Assembly (NCBI RefSeq): GCF_021021435.1
Contig: NZ_JAINWI010000015.1
Location: 1-64,000, forward strand
Source: Seohaeicola saemankumensis
Lineage (GTDB): Bacteria > Pseudomonadota > Alphaproteobacteria > Rhodobacterales > Rhodobacteraceae
Reading direction: 5' to 3'
Length of the DNA stretch: 64,000 bases
In this document: positions 28,397 through 37,797 of the stretch, in pieces
How the letters are laid out: every line of letters starts with the position of its first letter
Numbering within the stretch: the first letter of the stretch is position 1
Notes under the pieces: model-generated
What the model saw: the letters and a program-made list of their open reading frames with translations, nothing else
Told to the model about the DNA's origin: nothing
Databases searched by the model: none
Program-made: the position numbers and the translations under genes

Positions 28397-29494
28397 ATGG
28401 ATCGTCGTTCCTTTCTAAAAACATCCGCATTGGGTGGCACTGCTGCCGCCGCCGGATCTTTGGCTGCACCTGCGATCGCGCAGGGCAATATCACGTGGCG
28501 CATGGTCACCACATGGCCCAAGAACTTCCCCGGACTGGGTGTCGGCGCACAGCGTCTGGCCGACCGGATCACCGCCGCAACCGATGGCGCGCTGACCGTG
28601 CAACTGTTCGCTGCTGGCGAAATGGTTCCCCCGCTGCAGGCGCTTGATGCCGTGATCGACCAGTCGGCCGAAATGAGCCACGGTGCCGCCTATTACTGGC
28701 AGAACAAGTCTGTCGCGCTGTCCTTCTTCACCGGCGTGCCCTTCGGCATGACCTCGCGCGAACTGACGGCTTGGGTCCGTCACATGGGCGGTCAGGAAAT
28801 CTGGGACGACATCTATGACCAGTATGGTCTGCAGGGTTTCCTGTCGGGCGATACAGGCACACAGGCGGGCGGTTGGTTCCGCAACGAGCTGACCGGCGTC
28901 GAGGACGTCCAAGGCCTGCGCTTCCGCACCCCCGGTCTGGGCGGTCAGGTCTGGCAGAAAATTGGCGCATCCGTCACCAACATGGCTGCGGGCGAGATCT
29001 TTGCAGCCCTGCAATCCGGTGCGCTGGACGCTGCCGAATTCGTCGGCCCCTATAATGACCTTGCACTTGGCTTCCACCAGGTCTGCAAGCATTACTATAC
29101 CTCGTCGTTCACCGAGCCCGGTCTGGCGACCGAGTTGGTTGTGGACAAGGCCAAGTTCCAGGCGCTGCCACAGAACATTCAGGCCATCGTACGCGATTGC
29201 TGCGCGGCAGAGTATGACAACACCGCAGCAGACTTTGCCGCGAACGATCCGCGTGCCCTGCAGACGCTTGTGAATGATCACGACGTCATCGTGCATCCGA
29301 ACTTCCCCGACAGCATTCTGGAAGGTGCCGCAAAAGCCGCAGCCGAGATCCTGACCGAACTGCGCGACAGCAGCGACCCGCTGGTCAAGCGCACGACGGA
29401 AAGCTTCATTGAATCGCTGAACATCGTGCGCCAGAAGACCGAAGGCACAGATGCAGGCTTCGTGGCCGCTCGCGAGAAGTTCTTCAAGATCTGA
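28397..29494 (+). CDS. dctP: TRAP transporter periplasmic binding protein, DctP/TakP type (second copy)
   Basis: Paralogue of the binding protein at 9046, 365 residues. The twin-arginine signal MDRRSFLKTSALGG is followed by a hydrophobic run and LAAPAIAQG, then TTWPKNFPGLGVGAQRLADR. The same family blocks recur: GTQAGGWF, a LRFRTPGLGG arginine region and the AEFVGPYNDL block. It should bind a small carboxylate in the periplasm. A ribosome site GGGAGAGAG precedes ATG 28397. It is convergent with its likely partners dctQ and dctM at 29597-31542, an unusual arrangement, with a strong terminator between. Confidence 0.92.
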   Translation: MDRRSFLKTSALGGTAAAAGSLAAPAIAQGNITWRMVTTWPKNFPGLGVGAQRLADRITAATDGALTVQLFAAGEMVPPLQALDAVIDQSAEMSHGAAYYWQNKSVALSFFTGVPFGMTSRELTAWVRHMGGQEIWDDIYDQYGLQGFLSGDTGTQAGGWFRNELTGVEDVQGLRFRTPGLGGQVWQKIGASVTNMAAGEIFAALQSGALDAAEFVGPYNDLALGFHQVCKHYYTSSFTEPGLATELVVDKAKFQALPQNIQAIVRDCCAAEYDNTAADFAANDPRALQTLVNDHDVIVHPNFPDSILEGAAKAAAEILTELRDSSDPLVKRTTESFIESLNIVRQKTEGTDAGFVAAREKFFKI

Positions 29495-29516
29495 TCCGGC
29501 TCACTCCGGAACGCAA

Positions 29517-29546
29517 AAGGCCCGGAGGAAACTCCGGGCCTTTTTT
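29517..29546 (+). terminator. Rho-independent terminator after the second TRAP binding-protein gene
   Basis: AAGGCCCGGAG (29517-29527) pairs perfectly with CTCCGGGCCTT (29532-29542) across a GAAA loop and is followed by U. It lies 23 bases after the stop. Confidence 0.92.
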
Positions 29547-29596
29547 GTTCGACACCTGTCTGGGCCGCGTCGGGTGACACTGTCCCCGAAGGTCTC

Positions 29597-30985
29597 TCAA
29601 TACAGCATCGACGGCAACCAAGTCACGATGCCCGGGAAGATGAACAGCAGCGCAATCGCTAGGATCTGAAGCAGAACAAACGGCACTGCACCACGGTAGA
29701 TCTCCATCGTCGAGATAGAGTTCGGCGCGACCCCGCGCAGATAGAACAGGGCAAAGCCGAAGGGCGGGGTCAGGAACGATGTCTGCAGGTTGACCCCCAC
29801 CATCACACCCAGCCAGATCGGGTCAATCCCCAGCCCTAACAAGACCGGCGCTGTAATCGGGATCACGATGAAGATGATCTCGAAGGTATCCAGAATGAAG
29901 CCCAGAACGAACATGATCACCATGACTGCAATCATCGCGCCTGTGGCTCCGCCGGGCAGACGGGTCAGAAATTCCTCAACCAGATTGTCGCCGCCCATCT
30001 GGCGGAAAACGATGGCAAAGATCGACGCACCAAACAGGATGATGAAGATCATCGAGGTGATCGTCGCCGTCGCAAGTGCCGTCGAGCGCAACACCGCGAA
30101 GCTTAGACGCCAGCGTGCTGCGGCCAGGATCGTGGCCCCGACAGCGCCTACCGATGCGGCCTCGGTCGGGGTTGCGATGCCGCCAAGGATCGATCCCAGT
30201 ACTGCGATAATCAGTGCCAAGGGCGGCACAAACGCAGTAAAGACTTCACGCAGCAGATGCTGGCGTTCCTCCGGCGGGACCGGCGTCGCGGGGCAGCTTT
30301 CCGGATCGGTGACGGCCTTGAACACGATGAACGCCAGATAGATGCCGACCAGCATCAATCCGGGAAAAAACGCCCCCGCGAACAGATCACCCACAGAGAC
30401 CGATGTTGGCGCAAAATTGCCCTTTGACATCTGGACCTGTGCGTGGATACCCGCGATCATGTCGCCCATGAAAATCAGCACGGTCGATGGCGGGATGATC
30501 TGCCCCAGCGTACCGGACGCGCAGATGACGCCCGTCGCCAATGCAGGTCTGTAGCCCGCCTTGAGCATCGCAGGCAGCGAGATCAGGCCCATCGTCACCA
30601 CAGTGGCCCCGACAACACCTGTCGAGGCCGCAAGCAATGCGCCCACAACAACGACCGAGATACCCAAGCCGCCGCGCAGGTTGCCGAACAGCTTGCCCAT
30701 GGTCAGCAACAGTTGCTCGGCGATACTGGACCGTTCCAGCATCACCCCCATGAAGATGAAAAGCGGCACAGCCACCAGTACCTCGTTGGTCATATAGCCG
30801 ATATACCGGCCCGCCAAAGCACCGAAGTTCGACGGATCGAAGACGCCGTATTGCATCCCGATCACTGCAAACAGCAGCGATGTACCGCCAAGAGTAAAGG
30901 CCACCGGAAAGCCCAGCATGAGCATTCCGATGACACCGAAAAACATAAGACCTGCGAGAACCTCGCCAATCAGGACAGGATCCAT
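29597..30985 (-). CDS. dctM: TRAP transporter large membrane subunit (DctM)
   Basis: Large transport subunit of 462 residues, the normal family length, unlike the extended copy at 11268. It has the same hallmarks: MGVMLERSSIAEQLLLTMGK, GVVGATVVTMGLISLPAML, GTLGQIIPPSTVLIFMGD and NLQTSFLTPPFGFALFYLRG. About twelve hydrophobic segments are evident. It lies five bases downstream of the small subunit and reads with it; the matching binding-protein gene is convergent. Substrate is probably a carboxylate. Confidence 0.93.
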   Translation of the reverse strand: MDPVLIGEVLAGLMFFGVIGMLMLGFPVAFTLGGTSLLFAVIGMQYGVFDPSNFGALAGRYIGYMTNEVLVAVPLFIFMGVMLERSSIAEQLLLTMGKLFGNLRGGLGISVVVVGALLAASTGVVGATVVTMGLISLPAMLKAGYRPALATGVICASGTLGQIIPPSTVLIFMGDMIAGIHAQVQMSKGNFAPTSVSVGDLFAGAFFPGLMLVGIYLAFIVFKAVTDPESCPATPVPPEERQHLLREVFTAFVPPLALIIAVLGSILGGIATPTEAASVGAVGATILAAARWRLSFAVLRSTALATATITSMIFIILFGASIFAIVFRQMGGDNLVEEFLTRLPGGATGAMIAVMVIMFVLGFILDTFEIIFIVIPITAPVLLGLGIDPIWLGVMVGVNLQTSFLTPPFGFALFYLRGVAPNSISTMEIYRGAVPFVLLQILAIALLFIFPGIVTWLPSMLY

Positions 30986-30990
30986 CGCCG

Positions 30991-31542
30991 TTACTCCGTT
31001 TCGTATTTGTAGCGGAAATCGTCAGGAATCAGATCCTCGCGCCCCGCAAGGATCAGCACGGACCGGATCAGCATGGCGATACCCTGCAAGGCCACCAATC
31101 CCGCAAATGCCAGAATAAAAGTCCGCAGGACAAACAGGCCCGGCATTCCGCCGACATTGGCCGAGGCTTCAAACCCCGACCAGGACCGCATGACGTTGGG
31201 ATAAGAGTAAATCCAGACGATATACATGAAAGGCAGCAGGAAAAGGCAGACACCGATCATGTCCATGATGGCTTTGGAACGGATTGAGGCGGTGCGGAAG
31301 AAAATGTCAACTCTGACATGATCATTGCGGTAAAGCGCGAATGCCGCCACTGCCGTGAACATTGCACCATTCAGCCAGACGTAAAGATCCTGCATCCACA
31401 ATCGTGTATTGCCGAAGAAATAGCGTTCGATTACCACCCAGAAGCAGACAACAAAAATACCCACGGCCAACCATGAGAACACATGTCCGACGATGATGTT
31501 CAGGCGGTTGATTGCCCGCATCAGAATGGCAAGAAAAGCCAA
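30991..31542 (-). CDS. dctQ: TRAP transporter small membrane subunit (DctQ)
   Basis: Small membrane subunit of about 183 residues with four hydrophobic segments. LWMQDLYVWLNGAMFTAVA followed by FALYRNDHVRVDIFF gives the DctQ core with the HVRVD hallmark. I place the start at TTG 31542 because AAGGGAGG lies six bases upstream; the ATG immediately after that ribosome site is in a different frame, and ATG at 31521 is the next in-frame choice. It is of ordinary length and lacks the extra N-terminal helices of the copy at 10264. Confidence 0.88.
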   Translation of the reverse strand: MAFLAILMRAINRLNIIVGHVFSWLAVGIFVVCFWVVIERYFFGNTRLWMQDLYVWLNGAMFTAVAAFALYRNDHVRVDIFFRTASIRSKAIMDMIGVCLFLLPFMYIVWIYSYPNVMRSWSGFEASANVGGMPGLFVLRTFILAFAGLVALQGIAMLIRSVLILAGREDLIPDDFRYKYETE

Positions 31543-31744
31543 AACGCATCCTCCCTTAGCGCCCCTGTCAGGTAATGGTCGGAGCACGGTTCTATTGATC
31601 TGTCCGCAACAGCGTATGCTGTCTGAATGCACTGCTCGTCAACCATGTTCCGGCCAAAAGCGGGGAATAGAACCCTTCCCGCTTGCATTGGCATGGCGGT
31701 CGCGACAAGCCTTGATCCAAAGCATTGCGCCTTGAAGGCACACC

Positions 31745-32355
31745 ATGACTGCCCAGGATCTGCCACCCGCCGGAATTGGTCACAACCATGCGCCCGCTCC
31801 GGTCAGCCTGTGGCACCAGCATATGTGGGCGCGGGCCCGTGCCGAACACTCCGACAGCCGCTTGCCACTGCCTGTCATCCGCATGCGTATGGCACGCGCG
31901 GCAGAACTCGGGATGGCCTATTCCGATTACGCCGCGCTCTACCGCACAGCAGGGCGCGATCCTGCCGGACTGTTGTTTACACCGGACGCGTTGCAACTTC
32001 GCCGTCCCGCAGGCTTGAATTGCCCGCCGCCGTGCGCGCCCATCTGGCGCAGACCAAAGCCTGCCACCTTCTGGCACTGGCGCCTGAAGGCGAAAACCCC
32101 GCCCTGTTTCTGAAAGAGCTGCGCGAGGTATCGACCCTACCCTTTATCGGCGCGGCAGAGATGCCATCGCCGCAGGCTCACTGGCAGATGTTGGCGGCGG
32201 CCTTGGTCCGCGTCTTGGGGCCGCTACGCCTGACCGGTCCTGCCGTTGCCTTGATCGCCAGCAACCGGTCCGAGGCGACGCTCTGCGCCAGTCTTTGCAC
32301 AGCAGGGCGGTTGGCAGGCGTTCTGGACCGCGACGCCTATTTCCGCCCCGCCTGA
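31745..32355 (+). pseudogene. Frameshifted conserved hypothetical gene (GIGHNH protein)
   Basis: Two reading frames join to make one plausible protein. The first starts at ATG 31745 with PAGIGHNHAPAPVSLWHQHM, continues through MRMARAAELGMAYSDYAALY and reaches LLFTPDALQLRR near 32010. The second frame then continues RLELPAAVRAHLAQTKA and ends DRDAYFRPA at 32355. I recognise the overall pattern as a conserved small protein of Rhodobacterales, with a GIGHN start and a final RLAG..DRYF-like end. A one-base loss between about 31999 and 32012 explains the break; no slippery heptamer is present. Either a true pseudogene or a sequencing error. Confidence 0.65.
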
Positions 32356-32359
32356 TTGC

Positions 32360-33223
32360 TCAGCTTTCGGGTGCGATCTTATCCTGTGTCCGCAGGTCGA
32401 AATCGCTGGCGTCATGGCGTTCGTGCAATTGCAACTCCGGCTCGCCAAAGGCGCGGTTGACCATGCGCCCGCGCAGCACCGCTGGCCTTGCGTCGATCTT
32501 TTTCGCCCATTTCATGGCATTGGTATAGGACTCCACGTCCAGAAACTCGGCCGCGCTGTACAGGCGGCCCAGCACAAGCTGGCCGTACCATGCCCAGATC
32601 GCCATATCGGCAATGCTATAGTCCTCCCCAGCCATGAACGCATGATCGGCCAGATGCCTGTCCAGTACATCAAGCTGGCGTTTGGTCTCCATTGTGAAAC
32701 GGTCGATGCAATACTCGAATTTTTCCGGCGCATAGGCGTAGAAATGGCCGAAACCACCGCCCAGATAGGGCGCGCTGCCCATTTGCCAGAACAGCCATGA
32801 CAGGCATTCCGTGCGCGCGGCATGATCTGTCGGCATGAAGGCCCCGAACTTTTCCGCCAGATAAAGCAGAATGGCGCCAGATTCGAAAATGCGCTGCGGG
32901 GTGTCGCCGCTGTGATCCATCAGCGCAGGGATTTTAGAGTTCGGGTTGACGCCAACAAACCCGCTACCGAATTGGTCGCCCTCGTTGATGCGGATCAGCC
33001 ATGCGTCATATTCGGCACCCTGATGCCCCGCGGCCAGCAGTTCTTCCAGCATGACCGTCACTTTGACGCCATTGGGTGTGGCCAGCGAATACAGCTGGAA
33101 CGGATGCTTGCCGACAGGCAGTTCCTTGTCATGCGTGGCGCCAGCAATTGGGCGGTTGATATTGGCGAACTGGCCGCCATTGCCAGGGGTCCAGGTCCAG
33201 ACTTTGGGAGGGGTATAGCTCAT
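32360..33223 (-). CDS. yghU: Glutathione S-transferase family protein, YghU type
   Basis: Protein of 287 residues matching YghU, a disulfide-bond reductase with glutathione transferase fold. WTWTPGNGGQFANINRPIAG at the N-terminus and FQLYSLATPNGVKVTVMLEE are typical, with the catalytic Asn/Thr region before the thioredoxin fold. NPNSKIPALMD and ESGAILLYLAEKFG are the glutathione-binding blocks. YSIADMAIWAWYG is in the helical C-terminal domain. ATG at 33223 is preferred over 33238 because CAGGATGA lies upstream at good spacing. It is cytoplasmic. It reads toward the frameshifted gene and is separated from the acyl-CoA synthetase by a hairpin. Confidence 0.92.
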   Translation of the reverse strand: MSYTPPKVWTWTPGNGGQFANINRPIAGATHDKELPVGKHPFQLYSLATPNGVKVTVMLEELLAAGHQGAEYDAWLIRINEGDQFGSGFVGVNPNSKIPALMDHSGDTPQRIFESGAILLYLAEKFGAFMPTDHAARTECLSWLFWQMGSAPYLGGGFGHFYAYAPEKFEYCIDRFTMETKRQLDVLDRHLADHAFMAGEDYSIADMAIWAWYGQLVLGRLYSAAEFLDVESYTNAMKWAKKIDARPAVLRGRMVNRAFGEPELQLHERHDASDFDLRTQDKIAPES

Positions 33224-33267
33224 GGGGTCATCCTGCATTTTGATGTTTCAGGGGTAAACTAATGCAA

Positions 33268-33295
33268 GGCGGCAGCAGGTGCACCCCCTGCCGCC
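33268..33295 (-). terminator. Likely terminator after the acyl-CoA synthetase gene
   Basis: GGCGGCAG (33268-33275) and CTGCCGCC (33288-33295) form an eight-base stem. Read on the minus strand it is followed by UUGCAUU, a weak U stretch. It lies about 50 bases after the stop at 33348. Confidence 0.5.
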
Positions 33296-33347
33296 GCCCT
33301 CTGACGCACAATGGTTGTGCATCGCCTTGCTCACGCCAAGACTGCGC

Positions 33348-35231
33348 TCAGTCGGCCCATTCCCAAGGCCGCGTGAAGGCCCCCAGCACGTGGCCGACTT
33401 CCTCGTCATGCACAACACCGTTACGGCGCACGCGCGCGACCAGACCGCGCTTTTTGTCATCCACCACCTCGACCACGACGGCGTTCAGCTTGGCCTCTTC
33501 CAGTGCCGCGTTGTAGACGCGGGTGATCGCCCGTTTACGCAGGTCCGGCTTGAACACCTTGCCCACGGCGGTTTTCGGCAACTCGTCCAGCACCTCGACA
33601 TGCTTGGGTTGGGCCGCACGTTCATGCACATGGACCTTGCAATGCGCGACAAGTTCCTCGCCGGTGACGGTCGCACCGGAAACCAGTTCGACATAGGCGC
33701 AGGGCAATTCGCCTGCATGGGCATCGGGCTGGCCGATCGCACCGGCAAATGCAACATCCTTATGGGCCAGCAAAGCATCCTCGATCTCGGCAGGGTCGAT
33801 ATTGTGCCCGCCGCGGATGATCAAATCCTTGGCACGGCCCGTGATCCACGCATAGCCGTCGGTGTCTATACGCCCCAGATCGCCTGTCCGCAGATACTTG
33901 CCATAGTGATAAAGATCACGGTTCTTATCGTCCTCGGTATAGGTGTTGCCCGCCCAGACACCCGGGTTGGAGATGCAGATCTCGCCGACCTCGTCTGCCT
34001 CGCATTCCACGGGTTCGCCATGTACCGTCTTAATGATTTTGATATCGGTATAAGGGAACCGGATACCGACAGAACCGACTTTCTTGACACCGTCAACGGG
34101 ATTGACCGACACAAGGCATGTCGCCTCGGTCAGGCCATAGCCTTCCACGATCGTCACGCCTGTTGCCGCCTCGAACCGTTTGAACAGTTCCAGTGGCAAG
34201 GGGGCGGAACCTGAAAAGGATGTCTTGACGCTGGAGACATCGGCATCCACGGGGCGCTGCATCAGTGCGGAAATCGCGGTGGGCACGGTGATGATAAAGG
34301 TGATCTGCCAACGCTCGATCAGCTTCCAGAAATTATCAAACACGCCTTCGCCGCGATAGCCCGCAGGCGTCGGCAATACGACATGCGCGCCGGATTTGAC
34401 CACGGCCATCAGGATCACATGGCAAGCAAAGACATGGAACAGCGGCAATGGACAGATCACGTTGTCATCCGGTGTGAACAGCAATGTGCCGCCCAGCCAG
34501 CCGTTATAGATGATCCCCGAATAGCGGTGTTGCGCGACTTTCGGCATGCCCGTCGTGCCGCCCGTGTGGAAATAGGCCGCGACACGGTCGCCTGTGCTAT
34601 CGGCAAAGGCCAGCGTCTTGGGCTGGCGCGCGATCTCGGCGTTGAAATCCTTGACGTCGGCATGATGGTTGCCAAGGTTCTTGGGCCGGACAAGCGGCAC
34701 AATCCACGATTTCGGCGGCGTCAGATAGCGGTTGAGATCAACCTCCAACACGGTATGCACACCCGGCGCATGGCGCACGGCCTCGGCGGTTTTCTGCGCC
34801 ACATCGGTTTTCGGAAACGCCTTCAGGGTGACGACGACCTTAGCCTTCGTCTCGCGCAGGATCGAGGCGATCTGTTCCGGCTCCAGCAGCGGGTTGATCG
34901 GATTGACGATCCCCGCGACGGCACCGCCCAGAATGGTCAGCACGGTCTCGTTGCAATTGGGCAGGACGCAGGCAACAACATCGCCTTCCTTGATACCAAG
35001 GCTGCGGAACAAGTTGGCCGTCTGGCATGTTTTTTCATGCAATTGCCCCCAAGTCAGGGTTTCTGCCTTGTCCTTGGGACCGCTCAAAAGCTGAAAGGTC
35101 ACCGCCTTGCCCGACGGGTTCTTGTCACGCGTCTGCGTCAGCATCTGGTAGAGCGTCTTGGGAATATCCCGGTCAGCCCAGGGCATTTCCGTTTCAATTG
35201 CAATCGTATCTGCGACAGATGCAAAACCCAT
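33348..35231 (-). CDS. Acyl-CoA synthetase (AMP-binding, fatty-acid or aryl acid type)
   Basis: Adenylate-forming ligase of 627 residues that activates a carboxylic acid to its CoA thioester. The nucleotide-binding loop is FHTGGTTGMPKVAQHRYSG, the A5-type motif is EGYGLTEAT, RTGDLGRID precedes the hinge, and LPKTAVGKVFKPDLRK at the end provides the catalytic lysine. It differs from aacS and prpE in the window and is closest in pattern to long-chain or cyclohexanecarboxylate-type ligases. The last 50 residues (about 577-627, after KRAITRVYNAAL) form an extra tail. Substrate not identifiable. It stands alone with its own promoter region. Confidence 0.88.
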   Translation of the reverse strand: MGFASVADTIAIETEMPWADRDIPKTLYQMLTQTRDKNPSGKAVTFQLLSGPKDKAETLTWGQLHEKTCQTANLFRSLGIKEGDVVACVLPNCNETVLTILGGAVAGIVNPINPLLEPEQIASILRETKAKVVVTLKAFPKTDVAQKTAEAVRHAPGVHTVLEVDLNRYLTPPKSWIVPLVRPKNLGNHHADVKDFNAEIARQPKTLAFADSTGDRVAAYFHTGGTTGMPKVAQHRYSGIIYNGWLGGTLLFTPDDNVICPLPLFHVFACHVILMAVVKSGAHVVLPTPAGYRGEGVFDNFWKLIERWQITFIITVPTAISALMQRPVDADVSSVKTSFSGSAPLPLELFKRFEAATGVTIVEGYGLTEATCLVSVNPVDGVKKVGSVGIRFPYTDIKIIKTVHGEPVECEADEVGEICISNPGVWAGNTYTEDDKNRDLYHYGKYLRTGDLGRIDTDGYAWITGRAKDLIIRGGHNIDPAEIEDALLAHKDVAFAGAIGQPDAHAGELPCAYVELVSGATVTGEELVAHCKVHVHERAAQPKHVEVLDELPKTAVGKVFKPDLRKRAITRVYNAALEEAKLNAVVVEVVDDKKRGLVARVRRNGVVHDEEVGHVLGAFTRPWEWAD

Positions 35232-35433
35232 CGTGGTCCTCCCTTTCGGGGCGCAGCAATTGCCCCCGCCTCATCCTCGGACGGTAATGTGAAAGGGTTT
35301 TGTTGCGGATACAAGGGTGCAGCGCAAAAGGTGGCGTGACGTTAGGGGGCAAATTTCGCGGCAAATCGCATAAATTCGCGCAAGCTCTGCAAAGGCGCGG
35401 TTGCGCGAAACATCCCTTGGCTTTTCGCCAATC

Positions 35434-35460
35434 AAAAGGCCGCCCCAAGGCGGCCCTTTG
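35434..35460 (-). terminator. Rho-independent terminator after the BON-LysM gene
   Basis: GGCCGCC (35438-35444) pairs with GGCGGCC (35449-35455) over a four-base loop. On the minus strand it is followed by UUUUGAUU. It begins about 25 bases after the stop at 35484. Confidence 0.8.
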
Positions 35461-35483
35461 TCTGTCATGGCACCGGATCAGGC

Positions 35484-35906
35484 CTATTTACCGCCAGGTA
35501 TACGCAGCACCTGACCGGGATAGATCTTGTCGGGGTGGCTCAGCATCGGTTTGTTGGCCTCGAAGATCTCGTTATATCGGTTGGCATTGCCCAGCGTCTT
35601 CTTGGCGATCGCCGACAGCGTGTCGCCTTTTTCGACAGTGTGGAACACCGCATCATCCGCCTGATCCGCCTCGACCGAGGCGACACCTTCCACGTTGCCA
35701 ACCGCCAGAATGACCTTCTCGCGCTCTTCCGCGCTCAGGCTGCCGCCGCTCACGGTAACTTTGTCGCCCTCGACGGTGATTTCCGCCCCCTTGGTGTCCA
35801 GCCCCAGATCGGCCACTTCTTTTCTCAGCGCGTCGGCGCTGGGGGCTTCATCATCGCCACCGGCGACTTTCTTGCCCGATTTCTTCCAGAAATTGAAAAG
35901 TCCCAT
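35484..35906 (-). CDS. lysM: BON and LysM domain protein (YgaU/Kbp-like)
   Basis: Small protein of 140 residues with a BON-type fold at about 25-82 (ALRKEVADLGLDTKGAEITV) and a LysM domain at about 88-137 (HTVEKGDTLSAIAKKTLG, ending YPGQVLRIPGGK). This order is that of Kbp/YgaU, a cytoplasmic potassium-binding protein in E. coli. There is no signal peptide: the start MGLFNFWKKSGKKV is charged. ATG at 35906 follows AAGGA seven bases upstream. The longer frame running back to 35996 has no support. Potassium sensing is inferred from family only. Confidence 0.85.
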   Translation of the reverse strand: MGLFNFWKKSGKKVAGGDDEAPSADALRKEVADLGLDTKGAEITVEGDKVTVSGGSLSAEEREKVILAVGNVEGVASVEADQADDAVFHTVEKGDTLSAIAKKTLGNANRYNEIFEANKPMLSHPDKIYPGQVLRIPGGK

Positions 35907-36003
35907 GAATCTGTCCTTCTGATTACCCTCCCCCGCACAAATACAGGGGCACGTCTTAACGCGGGAGAGTGTCGGACAGCACAACAAGGCTGGCAAGCGC
36001 TAA

Positions 36004-37797
36004 TTACGCGGCATAAGCCCCGTCAGTGAACTGCAACCGCGCCAAACGTGCATAAAGCCCGCCTTCGGCGACCAGCGCGTCATGGCTGCCTTGGGCCACG
36101 ATCCGCCCGCCCTCAAGCACGATGATCCGGTCGGCCTTTTTCACCGTCGCCAGACGGTGCGCCACAATGATCGTGGTGCGCCCTTTGGACAATGCGTCCA
36201 CCGCCTGTTGCACAGCCCGCTCGCTTTCAGCATCCAGCGCCGATGTCGCCTCGTCCAGCAGCAGAACCGGCGCGTCGCGCAGGATCGCACGGGCGATGGC
36301 GATGCGCTGTTTCTGGCCGCCCGACAGCATCACGCCGCGTTCACCGACCTGCGCCTCGTAGCCATCTGGAAGGGCCATGATGAACTCATGCGCGGCGGCG
36401 GCGCGCGCGGCTTGTTCCACTTCGGCATCTGTGGCATCCGGCCGCCCAAAGCGGATATTCTCGCGCGCGGTTGTCGCAAAGATCACCGGATCTTGCGGGA
36501 CAAGCGCCATCTTGCTGCGGAAATCCTCGCGGCGCATCCTATCAAGTGCGACACCATCGAGCAGGATACGGCCTGCTGTCGGATCATAGAAACGCAGCAA
36601 GGTCTGGATGATTGTTGTCTTGCCCGCACCGGACGGGCCGACAAGCGCCACGGTCTCGCCGGGTTCGATCACCAGATCGACCGCGTCCAGTGCCGGTATC
36701 CCGGGGCGGGCGGGGTAGCGAAAGCTGACGTCTTCAAAGGTGATGCGCCCGCGCACGGGGTCGGGCACCGCGACAGGATGGGCAGGGTCCATCACCGGAT
36801 CATCCGCGCCAAGAAGCTCGGCCAGACGTTCGGTCGCACCCGCGGCGCGCTGCAACTCGCCCCAGATTTCGGACAAGGCGGCCACGGCACCGGCCACCAT
36901 CACCGCATAGATCACGAACTGGATCAAAGCGCCTGCGCTCATCGCGCCTGCACGCACATCACGCGCGCCCATCCACAGCACACCGACAATGCCCGAAAAC
37001 ACCAGAAAAATCACGATCACAGTCATCACTGCACGCGTATTCACCCGCTTGCGCGCCGCGTCATAGCTCAGTTCCGTCACGTCGCCGAACGCTTTGCGCG
37101 ATGCACTCTCGTTGGTGAAGGCCTGCACTGTCTGCACGCTCAACAACGCTTCCGAGGCATTGCCGGAACTGGCGGCGATCCAGTCCTGATTCTCGCGACT
37201 CAGGACACGCAGGCGACGGCCCAGCACGAGGATTGGCACGATCACCGCGGGCACGATCAGCAATACCAGACTGGTCAGCTTGGCGGATGTGAACAACATC
37301 AGGATCAAGCCGCCGATGAACAGCAGCAGGTTCCGCAGCGCAATCGAGATGGACGAGCCGATCACGGACTGGATCAGCGTGGTATCTGTGGTGATCCGGC
37401 TCAGAACCTCGCCCGTCATGATCCGCTCGAAAAAGGCCGGGGACATACCCAGCACGCGGTTAAAAACCGCTTTGCGGATATCCGCGACCACGCGTTCGCC
37501 AAGCCGCGTGACCAGCAGATAGCGCAGGCCGGTTCCGATCGCCAAAAGACAGGCGATCCCTAAAGCTGCTGTGAAATACATATCCAGCAGCGCGCCATCT
37601 TCGGCGTTGAAATTGTCCACCACCCGGCGCACGGCCAAGGGCAGCATCAAGGACACACAAGCCGTCAAGACCAAGGCCAAAATAGCCGCAATCAAAAGTC
37701 GCCGATACGGTTTGAGGAACGGCCACAGCGCGGCCAAAGCTCCGATCCGTTTCGACTTTGCGCGTTCCTGCTCGGCGGTGATCCCCGGTGCGGCCAT
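36004..37797 (-). CDS. ABC exporter (fused permease and ATPase, MsbA-like)
   Basis: Half-transporter of 597 residues that would act as a homodimer in the inner membrane. Six membrane helices occupy about 30-300, followed by the ATPase: LVGPSGAGKTTIIQTLLRF (Walker A), LSGGQKQRIAIARAILRD (signature) and VLLLDEATSALDAESE (Walker B), then the VAHRLATVKKAD switch. Sequence is nearest the lipid/multidrug exporter group rather than peptide or siderophore types. ATG at 37797 follows AAGGAAC at good spacing; the open frame upstream to 38031 has no family match. Substrate unknown. Confidence 0.9.
   Translation of the reverse strand: MAAPGITAEQERAKSKRIGALAALWPFLKPYRRLLIAAILALVLTACVSLMLPLAVRRVVDNFNAEDGALLDMYFTAALGIACLLAIGTGLRYLLVTRLGERVVADIRKAVFNRVLGMSPAFFERIMTGEVLSRITTDTTLIQSVIGSSISIALRNLLLFIGGLILMLFTSAKLTSLVLLIVPAVIVPILVLGRRLRVLSRENQDWIAASSGNASEALLSVQTVQAFTNESASRKAFGDVTELSYDAARKRVNTRAVMTVIVIFLVFSGIVGVLWMGARDVRAGAMSAGALIQFVIYAVMVAGAVAALSEIWGELQRAAGATERLAELLGADDPVMDPAHPVAVPDPVRGRITFEDVSFRYPARPGIPALDAVDLVIEPGETVALVGPSGAGKTTIIQTLLRFYDPTAGRILLDGVALDRMRREDFRSKMALVPQDPVIFATTARENIRFGRPDATDAEVEQAARAAAAHEFIMALPDGYEAQVGERGVMLSGGQKQRIAIARAILRDAPVLLLDEATSALDAESERAVQQAVDALSKGRTTIIVAHRLATVKKADRIIVLEGGRIVAQGSHDALVAEGGLYARLARLQFTDGAYAA

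Noticed and set aside
36082-37563. Long plus-strand frame opposite the ABC exporter
   Set aside because: Antisense shadow; histidine- and glutamine-rich with no family pattern, while the minus strand carries intact Walker motifs.
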